Source: Oryzobacter faecalis
Lineage (GTDB): Bacteria > Actinomycetota > Actinomycetes > Actinomycetales > Dermatophilaceae
Direction of reading: 5' to 3'
DNA length: 64,000 bases
Assembly (NCBI RefSeq): GCF_046764005.1
Contig: NZ_JBKOFW010000005.1
Span: 1-64,000 of the forward strand
Part shown: piece after piece, positions 8,350-16,699 of the stretch
Layout: every line of letters begins with the position of its first letter
Numbering within the stretch: the first letter of the stretch is position 1
Notes under the pieces: generated by a model
What the model saw: the letters and a program-made list of their open reading frames with translations, nothing else
Database searches by the model: none
What the model was told of the DNA's origin: nothing
Made by a program: the position numbers and the translations under genes

Positions 8350-8917
8350 CCGGCTCCTCGAGGTCGCGTCGCACCGCCGCGGTCCAGCGTGCCATCGCCG
8401 CGTCCGCGGCGTCCCGGTCGCCGGTGACGGCGAGCTCGAAGAGCAGGCCGCGCGCCATCGCGAGGGACTGGAGGGCGAGGGTCGCCGCCAGGGCTGGGGG
8501 CGCGCCGGCGGCCGCGTAGGCGTCGCGGAGGGCGGTGGTCCACCCGCCGTCGAGCCACCGCCGCAGCGGGTCGGCGTGCGGCCGCGCCCGCATGGCGTGG
8601 CTGGAGAGCTCGAAGAACAGCGGGGCGAAGACCTCGGCCCGGTCGGCGACGCGTGCCCAGAAGGCGGCACCGGCCTCGAACGGGTCGTGCGCGGCGGTCA
8701 GCTCGAGGAGGGCGTGGCGCTCGGCGCGCTCGACGGCCTCGACGACGGCGGCGAGCAGCCCTGTGCGAGAACCGAAGTGGTAGATGAGCATCCGGTGGCT
8801 GGTTCCGATCCCGTCAGCGAGCGTGCGCAGGCTCGTGTCGCCGACGCCGTGCTCGGCGAACCAGACGACCGCCCGCGCGAGGAGGTCGTCGCGGGGCGAC
8901 GGGGCGCCCTCAGGCAC
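8339..8917 (-). CDS. TetR-family transcriptional regulator
   Basis: This 192-residue protein has an N-terminal TetR helix-turn-helix (about residues 10-55, with TSLRTLADGIGTSHRMLIYHF, here abbreviated as GTSHRMLIYHFGSR) and a C-terminal ligand-binding region. The GTG start at 8917 overlaps the end of the upstream SRPBCC gene by 8 nt, so the two are translationally coupled. A palindrome over the SRPBCC promoter is the probable operator, making this a self-regulated operon (inference). Its last codons overlap the 3' end of the convergent purC by 11 nt. Its ligand is unknown but may be the small hydrophobic molecule bound by its SRPBCC partner. Confidence 0.88.
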   Translation of the reverse strand: MPEGAPSPRDDLLARAVVWFAEHGVGDTSLRTLADGIGTSHRMLIYHFGSRTGLLAAVVEAVERAERHALLELTAAHDPFEAGAAFWARVADRAEVFAPLFFELSSHAMRARPHADPLRRWLDGGWTTALRDAYAAAGAPPALAATLALQSLAMARGLLFELAVTGDRDAADAAMARWTAAVRRDLEEPVRP

Positions 8918-9335
8918 CGGACGAGGCCGTGCGGTCGAGGGCCTCGGCCTCCTGCTCGACGTAGTCCTGGGCCGTGCGGCCGACGAGGAAGCGGACGACC
9001 GGGGCGAGCAGGCCGGACCACTCGATGCCCAGGGTGATGGTCGTCGTCCCGTCGGCCTGGGGAGTGAGGACGTGGGTACCGACCGAGCGCATCCCCGGCG
9101 CCGTCGACACCCAGGTGAACGAACGCCCCTCGACGACCTCCGTGATCCGCCACACGGCCGGGGGCAGCTTCGGCTGCTCGACGCGGTACTCGGCACCGAC
9201 CTCGTCGACGCGGTCCGGGTCGAGGGGGGTGACGGCGTCGACGGTCGGGAGCCACTCGGGCCAGCGCCGCACGTCCGACATCACCGCCCAGAGGCGCTGG
9301 GTGGGGGCGGTGGACCCGCGGACGACCTCGATCAT
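8910..9335 (-). CDS. SRPBCC (START-like) family protein
   Basis: This 141-residue protein belongs to the polyketide cyclase/START-like helix-grip superfamily, which binds hydrophobic ligands. Typical features are the start MIEVVRGSTAPTQRLWAVM, the phrase RWPEWLPTVD and a C-terminal helix (ARTAQDYVEQEAE-like). The ATG at 9335 follows TACCGT by exactly 7 nt, so the message is likely leaderless and the far longer upstream reading frame is not used. It is coupled to the TetR gene downstream. It may hold a ligand or transform it; no catalytic residues are evident. Confidence 0.85.
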   Translation of the reverse strand: MIEVVRGSTAPTQRLWAVMSDVRRWPEWLPTVDAVTPLDPDRVDEVGAEYRVEQPKLPPAVWRITEVVEGRSFTWVSTAPGMRSVGTHVLTPQADGTTTITLGIEWSGLLAPVVRFLVGRTAQDYVEQEAEALDRTASSGA

Positions 9336-9349
9336 GTACCAAACGGTAC
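9336..9349 (-). promoter_or_regulatory. Leaderless promoter with TetR-type palindrome
   Basis: The palindrome GTACC-AAAC-GGTAC (9336-9349) covers the -10 (TACCGT on the minus strand, 9348-9343) and touches the SRPBCC start codon. Binding there would block transcription of the SRPBCC-tetR operon, which fits autorepression. Confidence 0.7.
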
Positions 9350-9462
9350 GCCGGTCGTCCTCCGAGGTCGACCGGTGGTCCCGCCGCGGCCGACCGCGGC
9401 GGCGCCGGTAGCCTTGGCCCCGGCAGACCCGCCCCGCGCCCACCTCCGGGAGACCGCACGCC

Positions 9463-12400
9463 ATGGCCTCGTCGCACGACCTCGTGCTGACCACCGTCCC
9501 GGGCGGCACCGCCCTCTCACCCTTCCGTGCCGCGGCCCTGCGCGCGCACCTGGACCGGGTCGTCCCCGGGCTCACCGGGCTGGGCGCGCGGTACGTCCAC
9601 CTCGTGGCCTCCGAGCGCGAGCTCGACACCGCCACCGCGGCCACCGTCGAGCGGCTGCTCACGTACGGCCCGCCCGCGCAGCCGGGGCCCGAGGGTGCCC
9701 ACCACGCGACCGTCGTCGTCTCGCCCCGGCTCGGGACGCTCTCGCCGTGGGCGAGCAAGGCCACCGACATCGCCCACAACTGCGGCGTCGGGGTGCGCCG
9801 GGTCGAGCGCGTGACGGCCTACACGCTCACGACCGACGCGCCCCTCTCCGACGAGCAGTGGGCGGCCGCGGCCGACCTGCTCCACGACCGGATGACCGAG
9901 ACGGCGATGCCCTCCCTCGAGCACACCGCCGCGCTGTTCGACGAGCGCGAGCCGGAGCCGATGGAGCACGTCGACGTCCTCGTCGGCGGCCGCGGCGCCA
10001 TCGAGGAGGCCGACCGGCGCTTCGGCCTCGCCCTGTCCGAGGACGAGGTCGACTACCTCGTCGACGCCTTCACCGGACTGCGCCGCAACCCCACCGACGT
10101 CGAGCTGATGATGTTCGCGCAGGCCAACTCCGAGCACTGCCGCCACAAGATCTTCAACGCCGACTTCGTCGTCGACGGCGAGCCGCAGCCGCGCTCGCTG
10201 TTCGGCATGATCCGGCACACCGAGGAGGTCGCGGGTGCCGGCACGGTCGTCGCGTACAAGGACAACGCCTCGATCATGGAGGGCGGCCCGGTCACCCGCT
10301 GGGTGCCCGAGGGTACCGATGGGCCGAGCCGGTACGTCGGCCGCGACGGCGACGTGCACGTCCTCATGAAGGTGGAGACGCACAACCACCCGACCGCCAT
10401 CAGCCCGTTCCCCGGCGCGGCCACCGGCGCCGGCGGCGAGATCCGCGACGAGGGCGCCACCGGCCGGGGGAGCCGGCCCAAGGCCGGGCTCACCGGGTTC
10501 GCCGTCTCCAACCTGCACCTCCCCGGCACCGACGAGCCGTGGGAGCGCGAGCCGTACGGCGCACCCGAGCACATCGCGAGCCCGCTCGAGATCATGACGG
10601 CCGGGCCCATCGGCGCGGCCGCCTTCAACAACGAGTTCGGGCGCCCCGGTCTCGGCGGCTTCTTCCGGGTCTACGAGCAGACCGTCGACGGGGTGCGCCG
10701 CGGGTTCCACAAGCCGATCATGAGCGCCGGAGGGCTCGGCTCGATCGACGCCGACCAGACCGAGAAGGTGGTCTTCCCCGCGGGGACCCTCCTCGTCCAG
10801 CTCGGCGGCCCCGGCATGCGGATCGGCATGGGCGGGGGCGCGGCGTCCTCGATGGCGTCCGGCGCCAACGCGGCCGAGCTCGACTTCGACTCGGTGCAGC
10901 GCGGCAACCCCGAGATCGAGCGGCGGGCGCAGGAGGTCATCAACCACTGCGTGAACCTCGGCGCCGACAACCCCGTCCTCGCGATCCACGACGTCGGTGC
11001 CGGCGGCCTGTCGAACGCCTTCCCCGAGCTCGTCGACGGCGCCGGCCTCGGTGCCCGGTTCGACCTGTCGGCGGTCCCGCTCGAGGAGTCCGGGCTCGCG
11101 CCGAAGGAGGCGTGGTGCAACGAGAGCCAGGAGCGCTACGTCCTCGCGATCGCCCCCGAGTCGCTCGAGCGGTTCGCCGCCCTCGCCGAGCGCGAGCGCT
11201 GCCCCTTCGCGGTCGTCGGCGTCGCCCGCGACGACGCCCAGCTGGTCCTCGCGCCGGGGCCGGAGGACGCACCGGACGACGACCGGCCCATCGACATGCC
11301 GATGGAGGTGCTGCTCGGGAAGCCGCCGCGGATGACGCGCGACGTGCGCCGCGTCGAGCGGTCGGCGCCGGCCCTCGACCTCGACGGGATCGACGTCCGC
11401 GAGGCCGCTCATGCCGTCCTCCGGCACCCCACGGTCGCCTCGAAGCGCTTCCTCGTGACGATCGGTGACCGCACCGTCGGCGGCCTGTCGCACCGCGACC
11501 AGATGGTCGGGCCGTGGCAGGTGCCCGTCGCCGACGTCGCCGTCACCCTGTCCGACCACCTCGGGTTCGCGGGCCAGGCGATGGCGAGCGGCGAACGGAT
11601 GCCGCTCGCGGCCGTCGACGGGCCCGCGTCCGGCCGGATGGCGGTGGGCGAGGCGCTGACCAACCTCCTCGCCGCACCCCTGCCGGCCCTCGCCGGGGTC
11701 AAGCTGTCCTGCAACTGGATGGCGGCCTGCGGCGAGGACGGCGAGGACGCCGCCCTCTACGACACCGTCCACGCCGTCGCGATGGAGCTCTGCCCCGCCC
11801 TCGGGGTGTCCGTGCCGGTCGGCAAGGACTCGCTGTCGATGCGCACCCGCTGGACGGACCCCCGGTCGGGCGAGCAGCGTCAGGTCACCTCGCCCGTCTC
11901 GCTCGTCGTGTCGGCGTTCGCCTCGCTCCCCGACGTCCGTGGCACGTGGACCCCCCAGCTCCTCCCCGCCTCGGACCTCGTCCTCGTCGACCTCGGCGGC
12001 GGCCGCGACCGGCTCGGCGGCTCGATGCTCGCGCAGGTGTCGGGGGAGTTCGGCGGCACCGAGGTCCCCGACCTCGACGACCCGCAGCGGCTCGTCGCCC
12101 TGGCCGGCGCGCTCGTCGAGCTGCGCGCCGGCGGGCTCGTGACGGCGTACCACGACCGCTCCGACGGCGGTCTCTGGGCGGCTGTCTGCGAGATGGCGTT
12201 CGCCGGTGCGACCGGGGTCGACGTCGAGGTCGCCTCTCTCGCGGGGCTGTTCGCCGAGGAGCTGGGCGTCGTGCTCGGGGTCCCCTCCGGGAGTGCCGAT
12301 GCCGTCCTCGCGGTCCTCGACGACCACGGGCTCGGCGACGTGTCGGGCGTCGTCGGGGCGACGTCGGCCGAGCGGCGGGTGCGTGTCGGCATCGGCGACG

Positions 12401-13365
12401 AGGTCGTCCTCGACGAGCCGGTCCGCGACCTCGCCCAGGTCTGGGACGAGGTGTCGTGGCGGATCTCGGTGCTGCGCGACAACCCCGCGTGCGCCGACGA
12501 GGAGCACGCCGCCTTCGGGGCCGACGACGACCCCGGGCTCGTCGTCGAGACGACCTTCGAGCCGACGCACGACGTCGCGGCGCCGTACCTCAACCTCGGG
12601 GTCCGCCCGAAGGTCGCCATCCTGCGCGAGCAGGGGGTCAACAGCCACGTCGAGACCGCGTTCGCCTTCGACAGGGCCGGGTTCGACGCCTACGACGTCC
12701 ACATGACCGACCTCCAGTCGGGTCGCTTCGACCTCGCCGACGTCGTGGGGCTCGTGGCCTGCGGGGGCTTCTCCTACGGCGACACCCTCGGGGCCGGCGA
12801 GGGCTGGGCCCGCTCGGTGCTCTTCCACGAGCGGCTCACCGCGGCCTTCCACGACTTCTTCCACCGCGACGACACCTTCGGCCTCGGCATCTGCAACGGG
12901 TGCCAGATGTTCGCGGCGCTCGCCGACCTCGTGCCCGGCGCCGAGGCGTGGCCGCGGTTCACCCGCAACCGGTCCGAGCAGTTCGAGGCGCGGCTCAGTC
13001 TCGTCGAGGTGCTCGACTCGCCCTCGGTCCTCCTCGCCGGGATGGCGGGCAGCCGGATGCCCATCGCGGTGGCGCACGGCGAGGGCTTCGCCGACTTCTC
13101 CGCGCGCGGTGACGCCGGTCGCGTCGTCCGCGCCGCGCGCTTCGTCGACCACCGGGGCGAGCCGGCGCTGGGCTACCCCGCGAACCCCAACGGCTCGCCC
13201 GACGGCCTCACCGCGGTGACGACCCCCGACGGCCGGTTCACGGCGATGATGCCGCACCCCGAGCGTGTCTTCCGCAACGCCCAGATGTCGTGGACCTCGG
13301 CCCCCGTCGGCGACGAGAGCCCGTGGCTGCGGATGTTCCGCAACGCCCGCGTGTGGGTGGGCTGA
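9463..13365 (+). CDS. purL: Large-type FGAM synthase PurL (synthetase and glutaminase fused)
   Basis: Phosphoribosylformylglycinamidine synthase converts FGAR, glutamine and ATP to FGAM, the fourth step of IMP synthesis. The 1300-residue chain holds all three parts that most actinobacteria encode separately. These are a PurS-like N-terminus (ARYVHLVASERELD, ERLLTYGP), two AIR-synthase-type ATP domains (NSEHCRHKIFNADF, METHNHPTAISPFPGA, VGKDSLSMRTRW) and a C-terminal glutaminase (GICNGCQMF, nucleophile Cys near 1144, and PHPERVFR at the end). This layout resembles gamma-proteobacterial and eukaryotic PurL. GGGAGACC precedes the ATG and a TAGCCT -10 candidate lies at 9409. Its stop overlaps the next start (TGATG). 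Confidence 0.96.
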   Translation: MASSHDLVLTTVPGGTALSPFRAAALRAHLDRVVPGLTGLGARYVHLVASERELDTATAATVERLLTYGPPAQPGPEGAHHATVVVSPRLGTLSPWASKATDIAHNCGVGVRRVERVTAYTLTTDAPLSDEQWAAAADLLHDRMTETAMPSLEHTAALFDEREPEPMEHVDVLVGGRGAIEEADRRFGLALSEDEVDYLVDAFTGLRRNPTDVELMMFAQANSEHCRHKIFNADFVVDGEPQPRSLFGMIRHTEEVAGAGTVVAYKDNASIMEGGPVTRWVPEGTDGPSRYVGRDGDVHVLMKVETHNHPTAISPFPGAATGAGGEIRDEGATGRGSRPKAGLTGFAVSNLHLPGTDEPWEREPYGAPEHIASPLEIMTAGPIGAAAFNNEFGRPGLGGFFRVYEQTVDGVRRGFHKPIMSAGGLGSIDADQTEKVVFPAGTLLVQLGGPGMRIGMGGGAASSMASGANAAELDFDSVQRGNPEIERRAQEVINHCVNLGADNPVLAIHDVGAGGLSNAFPELVDGAGLGARFDLSAVPLEESGLAPKEAWCNESQERYVLAIAPESLERFAALAERERCPFAVVGVARDDAQLVLAPGPEDAPDDDRPIDMPMEVLLGKPPRMTRDVRRVERSAPALDLDGIDVREAAHAVLRHPTVASKRFLVTIGDRTVGGLSHRDQMVGPWQVPVADVAVTLSDHLGFAGQAMASGERMPLAAVDGPASGRMAVGEALTNLLAAPLPALAGVKLSCNWMAACGEDGEDAALYDTVHAVAMELCPALGVSVPVGKDSLSMRTRWTDPRSGEQRQVTSPVSLVVSAFASLPDVRGTWTPQLLPASDLVLVDLGGGRDRLGGSMLAQVSGEFGGTEVPDLDDPQRLVALAGALVELRAGGLVTAYHDRSDGGLWAAVCEMAFAGATGVDVEVASLAGLFAEELGVVLGVPSGSADAVLAVLDDHGLGDVSGVVGATSAERRVRVGIGDEVVLDEPVRDLAQVWDEVSWRISVLRDNPACADEEHAAFGADDDPGLVVETTFEPTHDVAAPYLNLGVRPKVAILREQGVNSHVETAFAFDRAGFDAYDVHMTDLQSGRFDLADVVGLVACGGFSYGDTLGAGEGWARSVLFHERLTAAFHDFFHRDDTFGLGICNGCQMFAALADLVPGAEAWPRFTRNRSEQFEARLSLVEVLDSPSVLLAGMAGSRMPIAVAHGEGFADFSARGDAGRVVRAARFVDHRGEPALGYPANPNGSPDGLTAVTTPDGRFTAMMPHPERVFRNAQMSWTSAPVGDESPWLRMFRNARVWVG

Positions 13366-13784
13366 TGGCGCGGCTGCTGTCCGCCGAGGACGTGCTCGGG
13401 GCGTTGTTCACCCAGACCCAGTTCCGCGACGGCTACGACGAGCGCGAGGTCGACGTCCTCCTCGACGAGGTGGTCGCCGTGCTGCGGCAGCACGCGGCCG
13501 GAGCGCCGCCCGGGCTGACCGCCGAACAGGTCGAGGCGAAGCGGTTCACCGCGACGAGGTTCCGCCGCGGCTACGACCAGGGCGACGTCGACGCCTTCCT
13601 CGCCGACGTCGTCCACACCCTGCGACACCTCGAGTCCGGCGGACGGCCCGTCGCCCCGGCCAGCCCGGCCAGCCCGGCCAGCCCGGCCGGCGCGGCGCGG
13701 GGTGTCGGGTGGTCGTCGCAGGCGGCGGCGGAGCCGACCCTGGGGGCGAAGGTGCTGCGCGCCCTCCGCGGCGACCGCGGCTGA
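13365..13784 (+). CDS. Small protein with two DivIVA-like motifs
   Basis: The 139-residue protein carries two tandem short DivIVA-type motifs (DivI1A domain). The first is FRDGYDEREVDVLLDEVV (about residues 20-40) and the second FRRGYDQGDVDAFLADVV (about residues 65-85). Such modules contact membranes or polar complexes in actinobacteria, but the long DivIVA coiled coil is missing here. A linker with three 9-bp repeats (Pro-Ala-Ser) and a short basic tail follow. The start codon overlaps the purL stop, so it is co-translated with PurL. Its role is unknown. Confidence 0.8.
   Translation: MARLLSAEDVLGALFTQTQFRDGYDEREVDVLLDEVVAVLRQHAAGAPPGLTAEQVEAKRFTATRFRRGYDQGDVDAFLADVVHTLRHLESGGRPVAPASPASPASPAGAARGVGWSSQAAAEPTLGAKVLRALRGDRG
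13658..13684 (+). repeat. Three 9-bp tandem repeats inside the DivIVA-motif gene
   Basis: The unit GGCCAGCCC is repeated three times in frame, encoding an Ala-Ser-Pro linker. Copy number could vary between strains without breaking the frame. Confidence 0.85.
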
Positions 13785-13797
13785 CGGCGCGGAGCGG

Positions 13798-13818
13798 CCC
13801 GCGTCCCCGGGGCGCGGG
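13798..13818. terminator. Short GC hairpin between convergent genes
   Basis: CCCGCG and CGCGGG enclose TCCCCGGGG, which can pair further. It lies between the DivIVA-motif gene and the start of the convergent gene's 3' end. Confidence 0.45.
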
Positions 13819-14619
13819 TCAGCGGCGGCGCCAGGCGCCGCGCTCGGGCGGTGGGGGCGAGGGTTCGGCGTCCTCCGGCGTGAACGGGCGCGCCCCCGGG
13901 ACGCGCCGCGCCACGTCCTCCCCGCCGAGGACGCCCGTCGGCAGGGTGGCGGAGGCGGTCGCCCGCCGCAGCGTCCAGAGGTCGAGCGGCGCGGCGGACG
14001 CGACGAGGACGACGTTGCCGAACCGCCGCCCCTTGAGCACCTCGTGCAGCCCCACGACGGCGACGTGCCCGAGGGCGGCTCGCGCCCCGGCGACGACCCG
14101 CGCCGCGTGCCGCATCCCGGGCTCGTCCGCGAGGTTGGCGAGGACGAGGCCGGCCGGGGCGAGGACCCGTGCCACGTCCTCGAACCAGGCCTGCGTCGTG
14201 AGGGCCGCGGGGACGTGGCCGCCGGCGAAGGCGTCGAGGACGACGACGTCGGCGCTGCCGTCGCGCAGTGCCCGCACGCCGGCGGCCCCGTCGACCGGTC
14301 GCACACGGATCCGGTGCCCGCGCGGGAGCGGCAGCTCGCGGCGCACGGCCTCGGTGAGGGCCGCGTCCGGCTCGAGGACGATCTGCGGCGAGCCGGGGCG
14401 GGTGTGGTGGACCCACCGGGGGAGGGTCAGGCCGGCACCGCCGACGTGCGTGACCCGCAGGGGTCCGTGGGGCGCGAGGGCGTCGAGGCAGAGGGCGAGG
14501 TGCTGGACGTACTCGAAGTCCAGCCGCAGCGGGTCGTCGAGGTCGACGGCGGACTGGCCCTGACCGTCGAGGACGACCGTGACGAGCGAGCCGTCCCGCT
14601 CGAACTCCACCTCGGCCAC
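13819..14619 (-). CDS. Spermidine-synthase-like SAM-binding protein
   Basis: The 266-residue protein has the Rossmann core of spermidine synthases and related methyltransferases: RVTHVGGAGLTLPRW (about residues 54-68), an acidic IVLEPD for nucleotide contact and DVVVLDAFAGGHVP. In actinobacteria such short proteins, lacking the N-terminal beta domain of true spermidine synthases, are common and mostly uncharacterised. The usual polyamine-binding pattern is not clearly recognisable, so a methyltransferase role cannot be excluded. It starts with GTG at 14619, divergent from the SCP-like gene, and ends with a Pro-rich basic tail. Confidence 0.75.
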   Translation of the reverse strand: MAEVEFERDGSLVTVVLDGQGQSAVDLDDPLRLDFEYVQHLALCLDALAPHGPLRVTHVGGAGLTLPRWVHHTRPGSPQIVLEPDAALTEAVRRELPLPRGHRIRVRPVDGAAGVRALRDGSADVVVLDAFAGGHVPAALTTQAWFEDVARVLAPAGLVLANLADEPGMRHAARVVAGARAALGHVAVVGLHEVLKGRRFGNVVLVASAAPLDLWTLRRATASATLPTGVLGGEDVARRVPGARPFTPEDAEPSPPPPERGAWRRR

Positions 14620-14671
14620 CCCCGCAGGCTATGCGCCGAACCGTGTGGGGCCGGTCGTCGCGGGGCCCTCC

Positions 14672-14677
14672 TACGAT
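14672..14677 (+). promoter_or_regulatory. Leaderless -10 box for the SCP-like gene
   Basis: TACGAT lies 6 nt before the ATG at 14684, leaving no room for a ribosome binding site; the transcript probably begins at or next to the start codon. Confidence 0.55.
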
Positions 14678-14683
14678 GGGGCG

Positions 14684-15067
14684 ATGCCCCCGCGCCGCCG
14701 AACCGACCCCTCGCTGGGCCTCGCCGCGCTCGCCGCGTGGCGGGCCGACCCCGACGGCGTCGACCGGTCCACCCGTGGCACGGCGGTCCGCTACACGCTC
14801 GAGGAGCTCGGTGCCCGCGCCCCCGGCCGCAGCGTCGAGGTGCGGGTGCCGCCGTTCGGTGCGGTCCAGTGCGTCGAGGGCCCCACCCACACCCGCGGGA
14901 CCCCGCCCAACGTCGTCGAGGCCGATGCCGAGACCTGGCTGCGCCTCGCCGTCGGCGAGCTGCGCTGGGCCGAGGCCCTCGCCGAGGGGCGGCTGCGGGT
15001 CAGCGGCATCCGCGCCCGGCTCGACGGGCTCCTCCCCCTCGTCGAGGCCACCGAGGTCACCCGGTGA
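14684..15067 (+). CDS. Sterol-carrier-like family protein
   Basis: This 127-residue protein matches the small actinobacterial family annotated as sterol carrier family protein. It has YTLEELGARAPGRSVEVRVPPF, here summarised by RYTLEELG and VRVPPFGAVQC, then TPPNVVEADAETWLRLA and a helical C-terminus. The fold is thought to bind lipids or other hydrophobic ligands. From memory, members are often found near purF in actinobacteria, which agrees with the location here. The start is an apparent leaderless ATG. Its stop overlaps the GTG of the LLM flavin oxidoreductase by 4 nt, so the two are coupled. Confidence 0.8.
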   Translation: MPPRRRTDPSLGLAALAAWRADPDGVDRSTRGTAVRYTLEELGARAPGRSVEVRVPPFGAVQCVEGPTHTRGTPPNVVEADAETWLRLAVGELRWAEALAEGRLRVSGIRARLDGLLPLVEATEVTR

Positions 15068-15945
15068 GCGCCGAGGGCGCCCGCCTGCGCCACGGCATCG
15101 TCGTCGTCCCCGAGCACCGCTGGGCCACCGCGCGGCCGCGCTGGGTCGCGGCCGAGGAGCTCGGCTTCGACCACGCCTGGACCTACGACCACCTCGTCTG
15201 GGGTGGGCTTCCGGACTCCCCGGTCTTCGCCTTCGCGCCCACGCTCGCGCTGGCCTCCACGGTGACGTCGACGATCGGGCTCGGGGTCTTCGTGGCCTCG
15301 CCGAACTTCCGGCACCCCTACGTCCTCGCCCGCGACGCCCTCACCCTCGACGACGCGAGCGGTGGGCGCTTCCTCCTCGGCATCGGGGCCGGCGGCGACC
15401 TCGACAGCCGCATCCTCGGCGAGGACCGCCCGCTCCGGGAGCGGGTCGACCGCTTCCACGAGTTCACCGGGCTCCTCGACCGGCTGCTGCGCGAGGACCA
15501 CGTCGACCACCAGGGCAGCCACTACGCCACCCGGGACGCGCGCACGCTCCCCGAACCGGTCCGCGACAGGGTTCCCCTGGTCGTCGCCGCCAACGGCCCG
15601 CGCTCCGTCGCGCTCGCCGCCCGCCTCGGCGACGCCTGGGCCACGTACGGCGGGAAGGGCGACACCCTCGACGCGTGGTTCACCCACGTCGCCGAGCTCT
15701 CGACCCGCTTCGAGGACGCCTGCACCGGCGAGGGGCGCAGCGGCCTCGACCGCTACCTCCTCCTCGACTCCTCGCCGCGGTACGCCCTGGAGTCGGTCGG
15801 CCTCTACACCGAGATGTCCGGGCGGGCCGCCGAGCTCGGGTTCACCGACGTCGTCACGCACTGGCCGCGCCCCGACAGCCCGTACCGGGGCACCGAGGAC
15901 GTCCTCGAGCGGGTGGCGGCCGACGTCATCACGTCAGGGTCATGA
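15064..15945 (+). CDS. LLM-class flavin-dependent oxidoreductase
   Basis: This 293-residue luciferase-like TIM-barrel protein has family features HAWTYDHLVWGG, STIGLGVFVASPNFRHP and GGRFLLGIGAGGD. Members use FMN or, in many actinobacteria, coenzyme F420 to oxidise or reduce small molecules; the sequence alone does not decide which. GTGA overlap with the SCP-like gene indicates coupled translation. Its 3' end overlaps the convergent rskA gene by 17 nt. The substrate is unknown. Confidence 0.87.
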   Translation: MSAEGARLRHGIVVVPEHRWATARPRWVAAEELGFDHAWTYDHLVWGGLPDSPVFAFAPTLALASTVTSTIGLGVFVASPNFRHPYVLARDALTLDDASGGRFLLGIGAGGDLDSRILGEDRPLRERVDRFHEFTGLLDRLLREDHVDHQGSHYATRDARTLPEPVRDRVPLVVAANGPRSVALAARLGDAWATYGGKGDTLDAWFTHVAELSTRFEDACTGEGRSGLDRYLLLDSSPRYALESVGLYTEMSGRAAELGFTDVVTHWPRPDSPYRGTEDVLERVAADVITSGS

Positions 15946-16699
15946 GCATGATCGGCGCGCTCGTCGGCTGCGCCGACCCGCCCGCCGGTTCCACCGTCAC
16001 GCCGACCGCGGTGGCGCTGCGCACGTCACCGTCGAGGACGGCCGTGGCCCGGCCCGAGGCGTCGGTGTCGAACAGTCCGGCCCCGGTGAACTTCTGGTCG
16101 GCGGAGCCGTACCAGAGCTGGTAGGTGCGGTCGTCCGGCAGCGAGGGCAGGCCCGAGACCGAGATGGCCGAGCGGCCCAGCTCGCGGCTCCACGTCACGG
16201 TGGCGCTCGTGCCGTCGTGCGTGCTCGTCACCGTCCGGGCGTCGGCCGCGGCGACCACCTGGTCGTACGGCGACGGGTCGGACCACGGCGACCACACGAG
16301 CCCACCCACGGCGACCGCGGCAGCGGCCGCCACCGCGGCGAGCCACCGGGTGGTCCGACGGCGGAACGGCACGACCACCCCGCCCCGCGTGCCGCCGTCA
16401 GCCGGGAGCCCACCGGGAGCCGTCGCTGCGTCGGCGGAGGGCAGCGACCCATCGGCCCCGGTGTCGACCGGGGGGAGCGGGCGGACCTGGGCGATGCCGG
16501 CGAGCACCGCGTCGCGCAGCGTGGGCGGCGGGGTCGACTCGGTGAGGGCGGTGAGGGCGTGCGCGGCGGCGGTCAGCTCGGCGACCTCGGCCCGGCAGTC
16601 GGGGCAGCCCGCGAGGTGCTGCTCGAAGCTCGTGCGCTCGCGCTCGTCGAGGGCATCGACCGCGTACGCACCGGACAGGTGGTGCAGATCGGGGCTCAT
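15929..16699 (-). CDS. rskA: Anti-sigma-K factor RskA
   Basis: This 256-residue membrane anti-sigma factor has a cytoplasmic zinc-binding (ZAS) motif H28-x3-C32-x2-C35 (HLAGCPDCRAE). A linker is followed by one transmembrane helix (about residues 118-136, after FRRRTTRW) and an extracellular RskA domain (YDQVVAAAD to the end, with YQLWYGS). RskA-type proteins hold SigK inactive until regulated proteolysis releases it. Its ATG overlaps the sigK stop (ATGA), giving stoichiometric coupling. Family assignment is firm; the triggering signal is not known. Confidence 0.93.
   Translation of the reverse strand: MSPDLHHLSGAYAVDALDERERTSFEQHLAGCPDCRAEVAELTAAAHALTALTESTPPPTLRDAVLAGIAQVRPLPPVDTGADGSLPSADAATAPGGLPADGGTRGGVVVPFRRRTTRWLAAVAAAAAVAVGGLVWSPWSDPSPYDQVVAAADARTVTSTHDGTSATVTWSRELGRSAISVSGLPSLPDDRTYQLWYGSADQKFTGAGLFDTDASGRATAVLDGDVRSATAVGVTVEPAGGSAQPTSAPIMLMTLT

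Noticed and set aside
9517..13257. 1246-codon minus-strand open frame opposite purL
   Set aside because: Antisense shadow of purL; composition is low-complexity Gly/Arg/Glu/Asp with no family features.
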